Source: Paraburkholderia gardini
GTDB taxonomy: Bacteria; Pseudomonadota; Gammaproteobacteria; Burkholderiales; Burkholderiaceae
Reading direction: 5' to 3'
DNA: 64,000 nucleotides
Assembly (NCBI RefSeq): GCF_907164575.1
Contig: NZ_CAJQYY010000005.1
Coordinates: 153,555 to 217,554 of the forward strand
Numbering within the stretch: the first letter of the stretch is position 1; each line of letters opens with the position of its first letter. The notes below the pieces were generated by a model. The model saw only the letters and a program-made list of their open reading frames with translations. It was not told where the DNA came from and ran no database searches. Positions 9,592-20,307 of the stretch are shown in pieces. Made by a program: the position numbers and the translations under genes.

Positions 9592-10689
9592 CTACGCGGG
9601 TGTTTCCGGCAGAAACAGCGAGCGTTCGTTGAAGAGCGGGGAGGTGAACGGCTTGTCCTCGCCGCGATCGTATTCGCTGTGATAGCGGCCGATGCGCGCC
9701 ACTTCGTTGCGTGAACCGAGAATGACCGGGACACGCTGATGCAGTTTCTGCGGCACGACGTCGAGAATCCGTTCGCGCCCGGTGATGGACTGCCCGCCCG
9801 CCTGCTCGACCAGAAAGCTCATCGGGCTCGCCTCATACAGCAGACGCAGGCGCCCTTCCATCGCGGGCGTTTTAAAGTCGCGCGGATACATGAAGACGCC
9901 GCCGCGCATCAGGATGCGATGCACTTCGGCCACCATCGATGCAATCCATCGCGTGTTGAAGTCCCGCGCGCGACAGCCGCTGCGCCCCGCCTTGCATTCC
10001 TGCACGTAGCGGCGCACGGGCGGCTCCCAGAAGCGTTCGTTCGACGCGTTGATCGCGAATTCGCCGGTGTCCTCCGGAATCCGGATGTCGGAATGCGTCA
10101 GCACGAAATTGCCGACGTCGCGTTCCAGCGTGAAGCCGTGCGTGCCGGTGCCGACCGACAGCACGAGCATCGTCGAAGGCCCGTAAATCGCGTAGCCGGC
10201 CGCGACCTGTTCGCGGCCAGGCCGCAGGAACGCGCTTTCCGCGAGCGGCGCGTCGCGCTGGTCGTCCCGCACACGCATCACGGAGAAGATCGAACCCACC
10301 ACGCCGTTGATGTCGATGTTCGACGAACCATCGAGCGGATCGAACGCGAGCAGGTAGTCGCCGCGCGGATACGCTTCCGGTATCGCGTAGACCTCGTCCA
10401 TTTCCTCCGACACCATGCCCGCCAGCAGACCGTCCCACTCGCAGTGCTGCAGGAAGATATCGTTGGTCGCGAGGTCGAGTTTCTGCTGCTCCTCGCCGTG
10501 CGTGTTGAGCGAATGCGCCGTGCCATGGTGGCCGCCCAGCGCGCCTTTCGTCAGCGCGGCGGAAATCGTCTTGATCGATGCCGCCACGTCGATCAGCAGC
10601 GCGGACAGGCCTGGCGCCGTTACGGATACAGGCTTGCGGTCGAGCGTATCGATGAGAAACTTCGAAAGCGTGGTGCGTCCGTCCTGCAT
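9592..10689 (-). CDS. fbp: Fructose-1,6-bisphosphatase class I
   Basis: This 365-residue protein hydrolyses fructose and probably sedoheptulose bisphosphate in the Calvin cycle. Typical blocks are [33 protein letters not shown] (metal site), [35 protein letters not shown] and [18 protein letters not shown]. Of two nearby ATGs, 10689 is preferred, since GAGGAG ends 6 bp before it, whereas the ATG at 10695 abuts the site. It lies between cbbX and prk. Also called cbbF. Confidence 0.95.
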   Translation of the reverse strand: MQDGRTTLSKFLIDTLDRKPVSVTAPGLSALLIDVAASIKTISAALTKGALGGHHGTAHSLNTHGEEQQKLDLATNDIFLQHCEWDGLLAGMVSEEMDEVYAIPEAYPRGDYLLAFDPLDGSSNIDINGVVGSIFSVMRVRDDQRDAPLAESAFLRPGREQVAAGYAIYGPSTMLVLSVGTGTHGFTLERDVGNFVLTHSDIRIPEDTGEFAINASNERFWEPPVRRYVQECKAGRSGCRARDFNTRWIASMVAEVHRILMRGGVFMYPRDFKTPAMEGRLRLLYEASPMSFLVEQAGGQSITGRERILDVVPQKLHQRVPVILGSRNEVARIGRYHSEYDRGEDKPFTSPLFNERSLFLPETPA

Positions 10690-10711
10690 GGCCATCTCCT
10701 CGGGAAACGAT

Positions 10712-11689
10712 TCAAGCCGGTGTGGGCGGCGCCGCTGCCGTTGCTGTTTCTGTTTCAGCAAACACGCGGCTCGCGCGGATATCCGCCGCGCCCAGCAGCG
10801 TCAGCGCGGCTGCATCCGCGGGCATGCCGCCTTTCAGCGCATCGGCGAAAAGGCGATTCGCCTGGCGCAGACGCGAGCGGTCCAGCGCGTTACGCACCGA
10901 GCGCGCGTTCGCGAAGTTCGGCTGGCGGATGCGGCGATCCAGGTATTCGCTGAACGCGGCGCGCGATTCGCCATCGAGCCGGTAGTGCATCTTCGCCAGC
11001 ATGCGTTCGGCGATGTCGAGCAGTTCTGCTGCGTCGTAGTCGGGAAACATGATGTGATGCGCGATCCTCGACCGGAAACCGGGGTTGCTCTGAAAGAAGG
11101 TCTCCATTCGCGCTTCATAGCCCGCGAGTATCACCACCAGGTCGCTGCGCTGGTTTTCCATCGTCTGCAGCAGGATCTCGATCGCTTCCTGGCCGTAATC
11201 GCGTTCGTTCTCGGGGCGGTACAGGTAATACGCCTCGTCGATGAACAGCACGCCGCCCAGCGCGCGCTTGAGCACGTCGCGCGTTTTCGGCGCGGTGTGG
11301 CCGATGTACTGCCCCACCAGATCGTCGCGGGTGACCGAAACCAGATGATTGCGGCGGATATAGCCAAGGCGGTGCAGCACTTCGGCCATGCGCAGCGCCA
11401 CCGTCGTCTTGCCCGTACCCGGATTGCCCGAAAAACACATATGCAACGTCGGCGCTCCGCTTGCGATGCCCAGCGTTTCGCGGGCGCGTTCGACGATCAG
11501 ATGCGCGGCAATCTCGCGTATGCGGGTTTTCACGGGCGTGAGGCCAACCAGATCGCGATCGAGTTCAGCCAGCACGTCGCCGATACCCGAGTCGCGAAAG
11601 AGACCGACGAGGTCGACCGCCGCGTCGGCGGCAGGCGTTTGCGTACGCGGCACCGCCGCGGGCAGATCGGGTTCAGCTACGACGGTCAT
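10712..11689 (-). CDS. cbbX: RuBisCO activase CbbX (AAA+ ATPase)
   Basis: This 325-residue AAA+ protein of the CbbX family remodels inhibited red-type RuBisCO by pulling on the large-subunit C-terminus. It shows Walker [19 protein letters not shown], the pore-loop type segment [14 protein letters not shown], Walker [14 protein letters not shown] and an arginine-finger region NPGFRSRI. The presence of CbbX agrees with the form IC class of the adjacent RuBisCO. The ATG at 11689 has GGAG upstream; a longer frame from 11788 overlaps cbbS and is not conserved. Confidence 0.95.
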   Translation of the reverse strand: MTVVAEPDLPAAVPRTQTPAADAAVDLVGLFRDSGIGDVLAELDRDLVGLTPVKTRIREIAAHLIVERARETLGIASGAPTLHMCFSGNPGTGKTTVALRMAEVLHRLGYIRRNHLVSVTRDDLVGQYIGHTAPKTRDVLKRALGGVLFIDEAYYLYRPENERDYGQEAIEILLQTMENQRSDLVVILAGYEARMETFFQSNPGFRSRIAHHIMFPDYDAAELLDIAERMLAKMHYRLDGESRAAFSEYLDRRIRQPNFANARSVRNALDRSRLRQANRLFADALKGGMPADAAALTLLGAADIRASRVFAETETATAAAPPTPA

Positions 11690-11741
11690 ATGCGATTCTC
11701 CGGTTGCCTTCGGTCCTGCATCCCTGCGGTCGTCATGGCAC

Positions 11742-12170
11742 TCACTGCGATGCGGGGTAGCGCTCGCCCGCCGGACGGTCCGACGCATAACTCTTCATGC
11801 TGTAACGCTGCACACGTCCCTGCGCTTCCGTGCGCTCCAGACGGAAGCCCGGCTCGACCGCCGGCCGGTTGACGATGAACGACATGCGCATTGTCTCGAA
11901 GCCGCGCACGGAATCGAACGCGTTGATCTTGATGTAGTGCTGCGGATACACCTTGCGGCATGCGTTCACTTCCATCAGCACGCCCGCCGCATCGCGCAGG
12001 TCGAACATCGGCAGGCCCCACATTTCCCAGTACGTGTTGCGCGGATGGGGATCGTCGGTGAATTCCACCGAGCACGACCAGCCTTCGCGCAACGCGTAGT
12101 CGATCTGCAAGCTGATTTCCGCGTCGGTGAGTTCCGGCAGAAACGAAAAAGTGCCTTGAGTGATTCGCAT
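11742..12170 (-). CDS. cbbS: RuBisCO small subunit (form IC)
   Basis: This 142-residue small subunit starts [19 protein letters not shown], typical of red-type enzymes, and contains [34 protein letters not shown] and the C-terminal extension of red-type small subunits ([20 protein letters not shown]). It lies 28 bp downstream of cbbL on the same strand, as expected for an obligate partner. Confidence 0.96.
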   Translation of the reverse strand: MRITQGTFSFLPELTDAEISLQIDYALREGWSCSVEFTDDPHPRNTYWEMWGLPMFDLRDAAGVLMEVNACRKVYPQHYIKINAFDSVRGFETMRMSFIVNRPAVEPGFRLERTEAQGRVQRYSMKSYASDRPAGERYPASQ

Positions 12171-12198
12171 GGCGTGCTCTCTTCAGGTCAGGTGACGT

Positions 12199-13983
<1,785 letters not shown>

Positions 13984-13999
13984 TGGCACGGCGCTTGCG
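13984..13999 (+). promoter_or_regulatory. Sigma-54 (-24/-12) promoter for pqqA
   Basis: TGGCAC-GGCGC-TTGCG matches the sigma-54 consensus TGGCAC-N5-TTGCA at all but the last base, with GG and GC exactly 10 bp apart. Transcription would start near 14010, giving pqqA a leader of about 68 nt. An activator with a GAFTGA motif is encoded at 2806-4938. Confidence 0.7.
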
Positions 14000-14077
14000 T
14001 GATTTCCGGTGCTGATCCGTTCCGGCGCTGCTTCATGTGTCGGCGGCGAAAGCCCCAACCAACCCTGGAGGATGACT

Positions 14078-14152
14078 ATGCAGTGGACGACACCGAGTTA
14101 CACCGATATGCGTTTTGGTTTTGAAATCACGATGTATATCGCAACCCGTTAA
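14078..14152 (+). CDS. pqqA: PQQ precursor peptide PqqA
   Basis: This 24-residue peptide starts [17 protein letters not shown] and ends TMYIATR. It matches the PqqA pattern, with the conserved Glu and Tyr (GFEITMY) that are cross-linked by PqqE and become PQQ. The ATG at 14078 is 6 bp after GGAGG (14067-14071); an in-frame ATG at 14072 directly abuts that site and is less likely. It stands alone, about 10.4 kb from pqqBCDE, whereas pqqA usually heads that operon. A sigma-54 promoter lies upstream. A weak GCCGC/GCGGC hairpin follows at 14163-14178 and could reduce read-through. Confidence 0.93.
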   Translation: MQWTTPSYTDMRFGFEITMYIATR

Positions 14153-14270
14153 TCCCGCACGCGCCGCCTTTGTGCGGCTTCCGTGCGGCCATCGCAGTCA
14201 CTCACTCAGCTAACAGCCAGTTTGCAAACCGCCGGCTCGTAGTTCGCCGCAACGTCCAGCGTTCTCCGCC

Positions 14271-14873
14271 ATGATTTTCGAAACGATCATTACGACTGCG
14301 GCGCGCGACGGCCGGCCTCACATTGCGCCGATGGGCGTGCGCTTCGAAAACGGGCGCGCGATCCTCGCGCCGTTCAGACCCTCCGCCACGCTCGACAACA
14401 TCCTCGCCACCCAGGCCGCCGTGATCAACTTCACGACCGACGTGCGCGTTTTCGCGGGCTGCGTAACAGGCTATGCATTCGACTGGCCGACTTCACCCGC
14501 CACACGCGTGGCGAGCGTGCGGCTCGACGGCGCGCTTGCGCACACCGAGCTGGAACTCGACGAAGTACGCGACGACACCCAGCGTCCCACGCTCTACATG
14601 CGCTGCGTGCATCAGGAAACGCACGCGCCTTTTCCCGGTTTCAACCGCGCACAGGCGGCCGTCGTCGAAGGCGCGATTCTCGTCAGCAGACTTTTCATGC
14701 TGCCTGCCGTGAAGGTCGATAACGAAGTGGCGTATCTGAAGATCGCCATCGACAAGACCGCGGGCGACGCGGAACGTGTCGCGTGGGCATGGATCATGGA
14801 TGCGATCGCGCGTTACCGCGCGCAGGCGGGCAAGACGCCGGACACAACGCCGGGTAGCTCGCGCGCCGCGTGA
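14271..14873 (+). CDS. DUF447 family protein of the H4MPT cluster
   Basis: This 200-residue protein opens with IFETIITTAARDGRPHIAPMGVRFENGRAIL, the DUF447 pattern, a split-barrel flavin-reductase-like fold. Members occur in archaea and in methylotroph H4MPT clusters. The biochemical role is not established as far as I know; a cofactor-linked role in methanopterin or methylofuran synthesis is inferred. No strong ribosome site precedes the ATG, and the C-terminal 20 residues look disordered. It is followed by mfnB after 34 bp. Confidence 0.82.
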   Translation: MIFETIITTAARDGRPHIAPMGVRFENGRAILAPFRPSATLDNILATQAAVINFTTDVRVFAGCVTGYAFDWPTSPATRVASVRLDGALAHTELELDEVRDDTQRPTLYMRCVHQETHAPFPGFNRAQAAVVEGAILVSRLFMLPAVKVDNEVAYLKIAIDKTAGDAERVAWAWIMDAIARYRAQAGKTPDTTPGSSRAA

Positions 14874-14907
14874 TGCGCCGCGGCAAAACCGCTTTCTGGA
14901 GACTTCC

Positions 14908-15609
14908 ATGACCGCACTGCTCGCGAGCGTCCGCTCGTATGACGAAGCCTGCGACGCCGCCCAGGCCGGCGCCGAGCTCATCGATCTGAAAGAGCCCCGC
15001 GAGGGCGCGCTGGGCGGCGTAGCCGTCGACGAAATCGCGCGCATCGTGCAGGCGCTGCGCGGACGGTTCCCGGTCAAGCCGATCAGCGCGACGATCGGCG
15101 ACGTGCCGAACGAGGCGCTCGACGAGATCGCCACGCGTGTGATCGGCGTGAGCGATACGGGCGTCGACTACGTGAAGGTGGGCGTCTCGCCGGGCGCGTC
15201 GGCGCGGGCGTGCCTCGCGCATCTCGCGAGCCTGCCTGCCGCCGTGGTGCCGGTGCTGCTGTGCGACGAAGGTGTCGACGCCGCGCTGTCCGACTACGCG
15301 GCCGGGCTGGGTTTTGCCGGCATCGTGTTCGATACGGCCACCAAGAACGGTCGCACGCTGTTCGATTGCGTCGATATGGACACGCTTGCGCGCTGTCTCG
15401 CCACGATCGGTGCGCGCGGCGCGATGACGGGAGTGGCGGGGTCGCTCGGCTGGGCACAGCTCGCGCAGATCCACGCGCTCAAACCGGATATCGCCGGGTT
15501 TCGCACGGCCCTTTGCACCAAAGGGCGTTCGACGAGGCTCGATCCAGGACATGTCGCGCGATGGGCCGACGCGCTGCATCACGCGCCTCAGGATGCGCGC
15601 ACGATGTGA
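14908..15609 (+). CDS. mfnB: (5-formylfuran-3-yl)methyl phosphate synthase, MfnB-like
   Basis: This 233-residue TIM-barrel protein (old name DUF556/UPF0264) would make the furan phosphate from two glyceraldehyde-3-phosphates, the first step of methylofuran synthesis. It starts LLASVRSYDEACDAAQAGAELIDLKEPREGALGG, with the conserved DLKEP motif whose Lys is the Schiff-base type residue, then DYVKVGV, and a C-terminal VAGSLG phosphate-binding loop. The ATG at 14908 has CTGGAG upstream. It converges on mfnE. Confidence 0.88.
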   Translation: MTALLASVRSYDEACDAAQAGAELIDLKEPREGALGGVAVDEIARIVQALRGRFPVKPISATIGDVPNEALDEIATRVIGVSDTGVDYVKVGVSPGASARACLAHLASLPAAVVPVLLCDEGVDAALSDYAAGLGFAGIVFDTATKNGRTLFDCVDMDTLARCLATIGARGAMTGVAGSLGWAQLAQIHALKPDIAGFRTALCTKGRSTRLDPGHVARWADALHHAPQDARTM

Positions 15610-15657
15610 CGCGTGAGGTTGCTATCGCTGCTGCCGCATGCCGTGCCGCATGCCAGG

Positions 15658-16248
15658 CTACGCGGCCGGCACGTGCAGCAGACGATCGCGCATCAATGCC
15701 ACGTCGCGCCGGTTCAGCAGTTCGACCACGTAATTCGCGTCGCTGACGTGATCGACGAAGCGCGCATCCAGCACGCCATCGCGCGTCAACGCCGCGAGCG
15801 GCGCACCCGCTTCCACGTCGCATGATTTCACGACGATCAGGCGCTCCGCATTGAGCGTCGTCGAAAGCCATGCGGCGAGGCTGTCCGAGGTGGTGTCCCA
15901 GGTGGTCATGTCGTCGGGCGTGTCGCGCATGAGGCCGGTAGGCACCCACACGGCGACGTGTCCGTCACGCAGCGCGCGGCGGATGCGCTCCTCGTTCGCG
16001 GCCAGCACGAGCTCGGGCCGCACGCCCTGCATCAGGATCGCGTACTGCGTCATCGCGAGCAGGCACATGTTGTGGGCCGCGAGGTCGTCGAAACGCCATT
16101 CGGTCTGGTACTGGCGAACCTTGTCGGCGAAATCGCCACCACCCGGCACGATCACCACGCGACCGCCGCCGAGTTCCCAGAGCTGCGTCAGCCACTCGCG
16201 CAGCAGCGGGTCATGGCTAAGGCTTCCGCCGATTTTTACCACCCACAT
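15658..16248 (-). CDS. mfnE: Amino acid kinase family protein, MfnE-like
   Basis: This 196-residue compact amino-acid-kinase-fold protein starts MWVVKIGGSLSHDPLLREWL and carries VVIVPGGGDFADKVR and WDTTSDSLAAWLS, the nucleotide and substrate loops of the fold. In archaea MfnE phosphorylates aminomethylfuran phosphate to the diphosphate for methylofuran assembly. It is the last gene of a minus-strand run mfnD-mfnF-mfnE, 77 bp after mfnF. The exact substrate in bacteria is inferred from that context. Confidence 0.82.
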   Translation of the reverse strand: MWVVKIGGSLSHDPLLREWLTQLWELGGGRVVIVPGGGDFADKVRQYQTEWRFDDLAAHNMCLLAMTQYAILMQGVRPELVLAANEERIRRALRDGHVAVWVPTGLMRDTPDDMTTWDTTSDSLAAWLSTTLNAERLIVVKSCDVEAGAPLAALTRDGVLDARFVDHVSDANYVVELLNRRDVALMRDRLLHVPAA

Positions 16249-16325
16249 GACCGATGCCCTCGCTCCAGGTTGACGTCATCGACGGCCCGTTTTCCACATC
16301 CGGCCGACGCGCTCCGCATTCTCTG

Positions 16326-17456
16326 CTACATCGGCGTTTCATGCAGTCTGGGCGCCTCCATGCCCGTGCCCATGCCTGTGTCCGTACCGGCGAGCAGCGC
16401 TACCGCCACGCCCGGCGCGCACGTCGCGACCCATTCCTCCAGGTCCGCGCTGGAAGGCGTCACGCCAGCCAGCACGGCGAAATCGATGTAATCGCGCCCG
16501 TCGTGCCGCGCGAGCGCCGCCGCCAGAAAACGCCCACATCCGGCGCCGACGATCGGTGCCCCGGCGAGCGCCGGATGCGCGATACGCACGCGCGACAGGT
16601 TCGTCGCGAGGATCGCGAGCTGCTCGTGACGCCAGCGCTGCGCGAAGCGACGCCATTCGGTTTCGGTGGCGTCGGCTGCGTCGAAACCGATCATCCGCGC
16701 GAGCCGTGCGCGGCTCGCGGCTTCGGTTTTCGGGCCGTTGTCCGCGGACGGATGCTGGTCGTGCGCGGGCCACAGTTCGCCCGTCAGCCGGTAGACGTCG
16801 GCACTTGTCGCGAACCATTCGTTCATGACGTTCGTCGTCTGGTCGCGAAACACGATCCGATGCGCGATGCCGCACAACGGCGTGCGCACCACGCCCTGAT
16901 AGACGAGCTCGCCGGAGACGAGCCGCGCGGCGTCGTTCGCACCCTGCGCGACCACCCTGCCGCCGACGACCGGAATGATGTCCGTGGTCGTGCTGCCGAT
17001 ATCGACGAGCAGCGCGTCGGGCACGCGCGTCGCGAGCCATTGCGCCGTCGCAAGCCAGTTCGCCGATGCAACCGCGCGCCACCTGTCCCCGCACGCGGCG
17101 GCGTCGAGCCAGCCGTCCACGCCCGCGAAGAAACGCGTTCGCGGGCCAAGGCGCGCCGCGAGCGCGCCCGAGAGCGCACGCACGCCTGCCGCGCGATCGG
17201 GAAACAGGTCGACCATTTCGCCCGTCATCGTGATGACGTGTTGCACAGCAGCAGCACGCGCCTCGGGCCAGCGTTCGAACACATGATCGACGGCCCGCTC
17301 CAGATGGTCGAGTCCCTGCCACAACGGACACGCCCATTGCGCGACGTCGCGCGGCACGCCGGACGAATCCGCCCTTGACACCTTCACGTGCGCGCCGCCG
17401 ACGTCCCAGCCGAACACAGGCGCACCGGCAGTGGAGGCGATGCGCGCGGCCTTCAT
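16326..17456 (-). CDS. mfnF: Hydantoinase/oxoprolinase-fold protein, MfnF-like
   Basis: This 376-residue protein of the hydantoinase/oxoprolinase (ASKHA) type has GWDVGGAHVKVSRAD (phosphate 1 loop), DALLVDIGSTTTDIIPV (phosphate 2 loop), GELVYQGVVRTPLCG and GAGCGRFLAAALARHDG. Archaeal MfnF joins the furan part to the glutamyl-tyramine part of methanofuran; in methylotrophs the homologue is an H4MPT-cluster orf. The start at 17456 overlaps the mfnD stop (ATGA). A much longer frame reaching 19298 runs antisense through mfnD and fhcB and is not the gene. Confidence 0.85.
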   Translation of the reverse strand: MKAARIASTAGAPVFGWDVGGAHVKVSRADSSGVPRDVAQWACPLWQGLDHLERAVDHVFERWPEARAAAVQHVITMTGEMVDLFPDRAAGVRALSGALAARLGPRTRFFAGVDGWLDAAACGDRWRAVASANWLATAQWLATRVPDALLVDIGSTTTDIIPVVGGRVVAQGANDAARLVSGELVYQGVVRTPLCGIAHRIVFRDQTTNVMNEWFATSADVYRLTGELWPAHDQHPSADNGPKTEAASRARLARMIGFDAADATETEWRRFAQRWRHEQLAILATNLSRVRIAHPALAGAPIVGAGCGRFLAAALARHDGRDYIDFAVLAGVTPSSADLEEWVATCAPGVAVALLAGTDTGMGTGMEAPRLHETPM

Positions 17457-18532
17457 GACGCGGCCCCGCACGCGAGCGTTCCGGTATGGCATTGCGCGGC
17501 GGACGCGCTCACCGTCACGCCATGCGATTCCAGCAGCGCGCGGGCCAGATTGCGCCCGAGCCGCGCGGACAGGCCGGCATAGGCCGCCGTCAGACGGGGG
17601 TTCACCTCGATCACGACCGGGCCGCGTTGCGGATGCCACACCAGATCGATACCGGCAAACCCGCGCAAGCCCGGCAACGCGGCGACCACACGTTGCGCGA
17701 GCGCTTCGAGCACGCGCCCCGCGTCGCTCTGCAAGGCGATCTGGTCGACCTGCACGCCGCTGAACTCGACGACCCGCTCCGCGTGGCCCGGCGCGGCGTG
17801 ATCGGGCACGCCGATCTGCTGCCGGTTGATGCTGATGAGTTCCGCACGCGTTTCGCCGCAGATCAGCGAGAGACTCAGCGGTTCGCCTTCGACCCACGCC
17901 TGGAGCACCGGATTGCGCCCGGCCGCGAGACGCGCGCGATATTCCGCGCAGGCATCGTCGAAGCGGTCGAAGACAAACGTATCGAGCCCACCCGCGCCGT
18001 CGTCCGGCTTGACGACCCAGCGGCGGGCCGCCGTCGTCAGCGCTTCGGCGTGGCCGGGTTCGCTTCCACGGCTTCCATGTTCGGGCGGTAACGCGGGCGT
18101 CACGGCGATGCCGTGCGCCGCGAGGCATTCGGCCGTCGCGCGCTTGCCCGATGCGATATCGATGGCGTGCGGCGTGCAGCCAAGCCAGCGCGCTGCGCCG
18201 ACAGCGTCGTATAGCTGGCGCAGCAGGCCGTCGCATTCCGGCGCGATCACCCACGCGTAATCGTGCTCGCGCGCCACGCGCGCAACGAACTGGCTCATCG
18301 GTTCGCCCGGCAGCGCGCGGCAATGCGCGAGCGACGCGTCGACATGCTCGAACCGTGAACTGGCGAACGTCACCTGCACGCCGTCGAGGGCGCGCAGGTC
18401 GGCGACGAGCGCATCGCGCATCGCGCGGCCTTCGACGATCAGCGCACTCAGGTCGGCGAGACTGCCTTCGCTGGCGAGATCGGGGTCGATGCCGCCGCCG
18501 GTCAGATACTCGTACACAAACAGCTCGGTCAC
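17453..18532 (-). CDS. mfnD: ATP-grasp ligase, MfnD-like
   Basis: This 359-residue ATP-grasp protein begins MTELFVYEYLTGGGID and contains WVVKPDDGAGGLDTFVF, VLQAWVEGEPLSLSLIC, GFAGIDLVW and VVIEVNPRLTAAYAGL, the nucleotide-binding and metal (NPR) motifs. Archaeal MfnD adds glutamate to tyramine. Bacterial methylofuran is reported to carry tyrosine instead, so the substrate may differ. It heads the minus-strand mfnDFE run, divergent from fhcB. Confidence 0.85.
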   Translation of the reverse strand: MTELFVYEYLTGGGIDPDLASEGSLADLSALIVEGRAMRDALVADLRALDGVQVTFASSRFEHVDASLAHCRALPGEPMSQFVARVAREHDYAWVIAPECDGLLRQLYDAVGAARWLGCTPHAIDIASGKRATAECLAAHGIAVTPALPPEHGSRGSEPGHAEALTTAARRWVVKPDDGAGGLDTFVFDRFDDACAEYRARLAAGRNPVLQAWVEGEPLSLSLICGETRAELISINRQQIGVPDHAAPGHAERVVEFSGVQVDQIALQSDAGRVLEALAQRVVAALPGLRGFAGIDLVWHPQRGPVVIEVNPRLTAAYAGLSARLGRNLARALLESHGVTVSASAAQCHTGTLACGAAS

Positions 18533-18906
18533 GGGAGGTCATCCTTGCAGGTGAGATAGAGGCCTGTGTCGCGGAGGACCGCGCGCCACGCCGCTCCTGG
18601 GCCAGCGCCCCTGCACGACACAATATCCGTGCCACGCAGGCTGCGGGCGAGTGGCGTGTAATGCATTGGCAAGGCGGGGTGTTGCAGCGCGTAGCGGCCA
18701 GGTGACACAGTGTTTCAGAACGAAGCACATACTGTGCTGCGCGGGCGCGTGGCTTCCACCGGGTTTCACGTGCTTCACGCATGCCCGTTTCCCAGGACGG
18801 GCGACGCGGTCTGAAAATGAACGCGCTGTAATCCACATGTCGGGCGGATTCGCCACGCACGGGCTCACGTGCTCGCAAAGCCACGCGCCGATAACACGCT
18901 CCCGGC
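18533..18906. promoter_or_regulatory. Divergent intergenic region mfnD / fhcB
   Basis: This gap of about 370 bp has no credible gene. On the minus strand TGGCAC-GGATA-TTGTG (18619-18634) resembles a -24/-12 element but has GT instead of the nearly invariant GC at -12. On the plus strand CGGCAT-GGTCC-TTGCT lies at 18903-18918, overlapping the annotated fhcB start. Both are only candidates. Confidence 0.3.
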
Positions 18907-20307
18907 ATGGTCCTTGCTGAAGACGCGACCATGCACCGTTCGTCCAACCATCCGTCGAGTGCCGGCCCGACGGGCGTGTCCACGTCCATCACGTCCGACT
19001 GGACCTGTCCTTTCTGTCCCCTGCTCTGCGACGACATCGCGGCAGGCGTGAACAGCGACGACAGCCTGAGCGCGCCCGCCACCGATTGCCCCCGGCTTGC
19101 CGGGGCGCTGGCGCTATACGGCGCCGCCGATACGCACTGCAAGGCATCGGTCGACGGCCGGGAAGCCGATCTCGATACCGCCCTCGCGCGGGCCGCCGAC
19201 ATCCTGTCGCAGGCACACAGGCCGCTGTTCGGCGGCATGGCCACCGATATCGCCGGTGCCCGCTCGCTGTATACGCTGGCCGCGCGCTGCGGCGCCATCG
19301 TCGATCATCTGCATGGCGACGCGCTGGCGGCCTCGACGCTCGCGCTACAGGATCGCGGTGCGTTCTTCACGACGCTCTCCGAAGTCCGCGCGCGCGCCGA
19401 TCTGGTCATCGTGTTCGCGTGCCGGCCGTCGGCGCATCATCCGCGTTTCTACGCGCGCGCGACCGGCACGGCCGAAGGCGCGCCCGCGCTCACGCGCACG
19501 TTCAGGTTCGTGGGCTGCGAAGCCGATCCGGCAGTTGACGCACTCGATCACGCAGGCGCCACCTCGCTCCTTGCAGGACGCGACCTGTTCGACCTCCTCG
19601 CGCTCTGGTCCGCGCTGCTGGAAGGCCGTAGCGTCGAAGCGCTGGACGACGCGAGCGGCACGGCGCGCGAACTGGCGGCGCTCGTCGACGAAGTGAACGC
19701 CGCGCGCTACACGGTGTTCGTCTATGAGCCCGCTGCGTTGCCCGGGCCGCACGCGGCGTTGCTGATCGAAGCGCTGAACCGGATCATCAAGGCGGTGAAC
19801 CGGACCGTGCGCGCCGGCGGTCTGGCGCTCGGCGGCGCCGACGGCGCGCTCAGCGCCAGCCAGACGTTCACGTGGCTATCGGGTTTTCCCCTGCGCACAC
19901 GCATCGCCATGCCGGGACGTCTCGCCGAAGCGCCCCTCGATTACGACCCCACGCGTTATCGGACCGACACGCTGCTCGCGAACCATGAGGTCGACGCGTT
20001 GCTGTGGGTGTCGAGCTTCGGACCACAGCCGCTACCCGACACGCTCGATCCCGACGTGCCGGCGATCGTGCTCGGCCATGCGGCGATGGCGGCGATGGTC
20101 GCGGGCGCGGCCACCGCGCGTCGCGGGCCGACGGTCTTCATTCCTGTCGCGACGCCGGGCATCGACATCGGCGGTCACCTGTTCCGCACCGACGGCACGG
20201 TCGTCGTGCCGCTTTCCGCTGCGCGCCATGCCGCTCTGCCGGGCGTCGCCGACATCGCCACGCGCCTTGCTGAAAGCGTTACGAACACCACGCGGAGCGC
20301 GCCATGA
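18907..20307 (+). CDS. fhcB: Formyltransferase/hydrolase complex subunit B
   Basis: This 466-residue protein resembles FmdB/FwdB of formylmethanofuran dehydrogenase. As in other bacterial FhcB proteins it is thought to have lost the redox role and to act structurally in the Fhc complex that moves the formyl group from H4MPT to methylofuran and hydrolyses it to formate. The conserved start is WTCPFCPLLCDDIAAGV; later IVFACRPSAHHPRFYAR and FIPVATPGIDIGGHLFRTDG are visible. The start is uncertain: ATG 18907 and ATG 18931 both lack a good ribosome site. It overlaps fhcA by ATGA. Confidence 0.9.
   Translation: MVLAEDATMHRSSNHPSSAGPTGVSTSITSDWTCPFCPLLCDDIAAGVNSDDSLSAPATDCPRLAGALALYGAADTHCKASVDGREADLDTALARAADILSQAHRPLFGGMATDIAGARSLYTLAARCGAIVDHLHGDALAASTLALQDRGAFFTTLSEVRARADLVIVFACRPSAHHPRFYARATGTAEGAPALTRTFRFVGCEADPAVDALDHAGATSLLAGRDLFDLLALWSALLEGRSVEALDDASGTARELAALVDEVNAARYTVFVYEPAALPGPHAALLIEALNRIIKAVNRTVRAGGLALGGADGALSASQTFTWLSGFPLRTRIAMPGRLAEAPLDYDPTRYRTDTLLANHEVDALLWVSSFGPQPLPDTLDPDVPAIVLGHAAMAAMVAGAATARRGPTVFIPVATPGIDIGGHLFRTDGTVVVPLSAARHAALPGVADIATRLAESVTNTTRSAP

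Noticed and set aside
16326..19298. A 990-codon minus-strand frame
   Set aside because: Only the last 376 codons match a family (MfnF). The rest runs antisense to fhcB and out of frame through mfnD with Arg-rich composition typical of shadows in GC-rich DNA.
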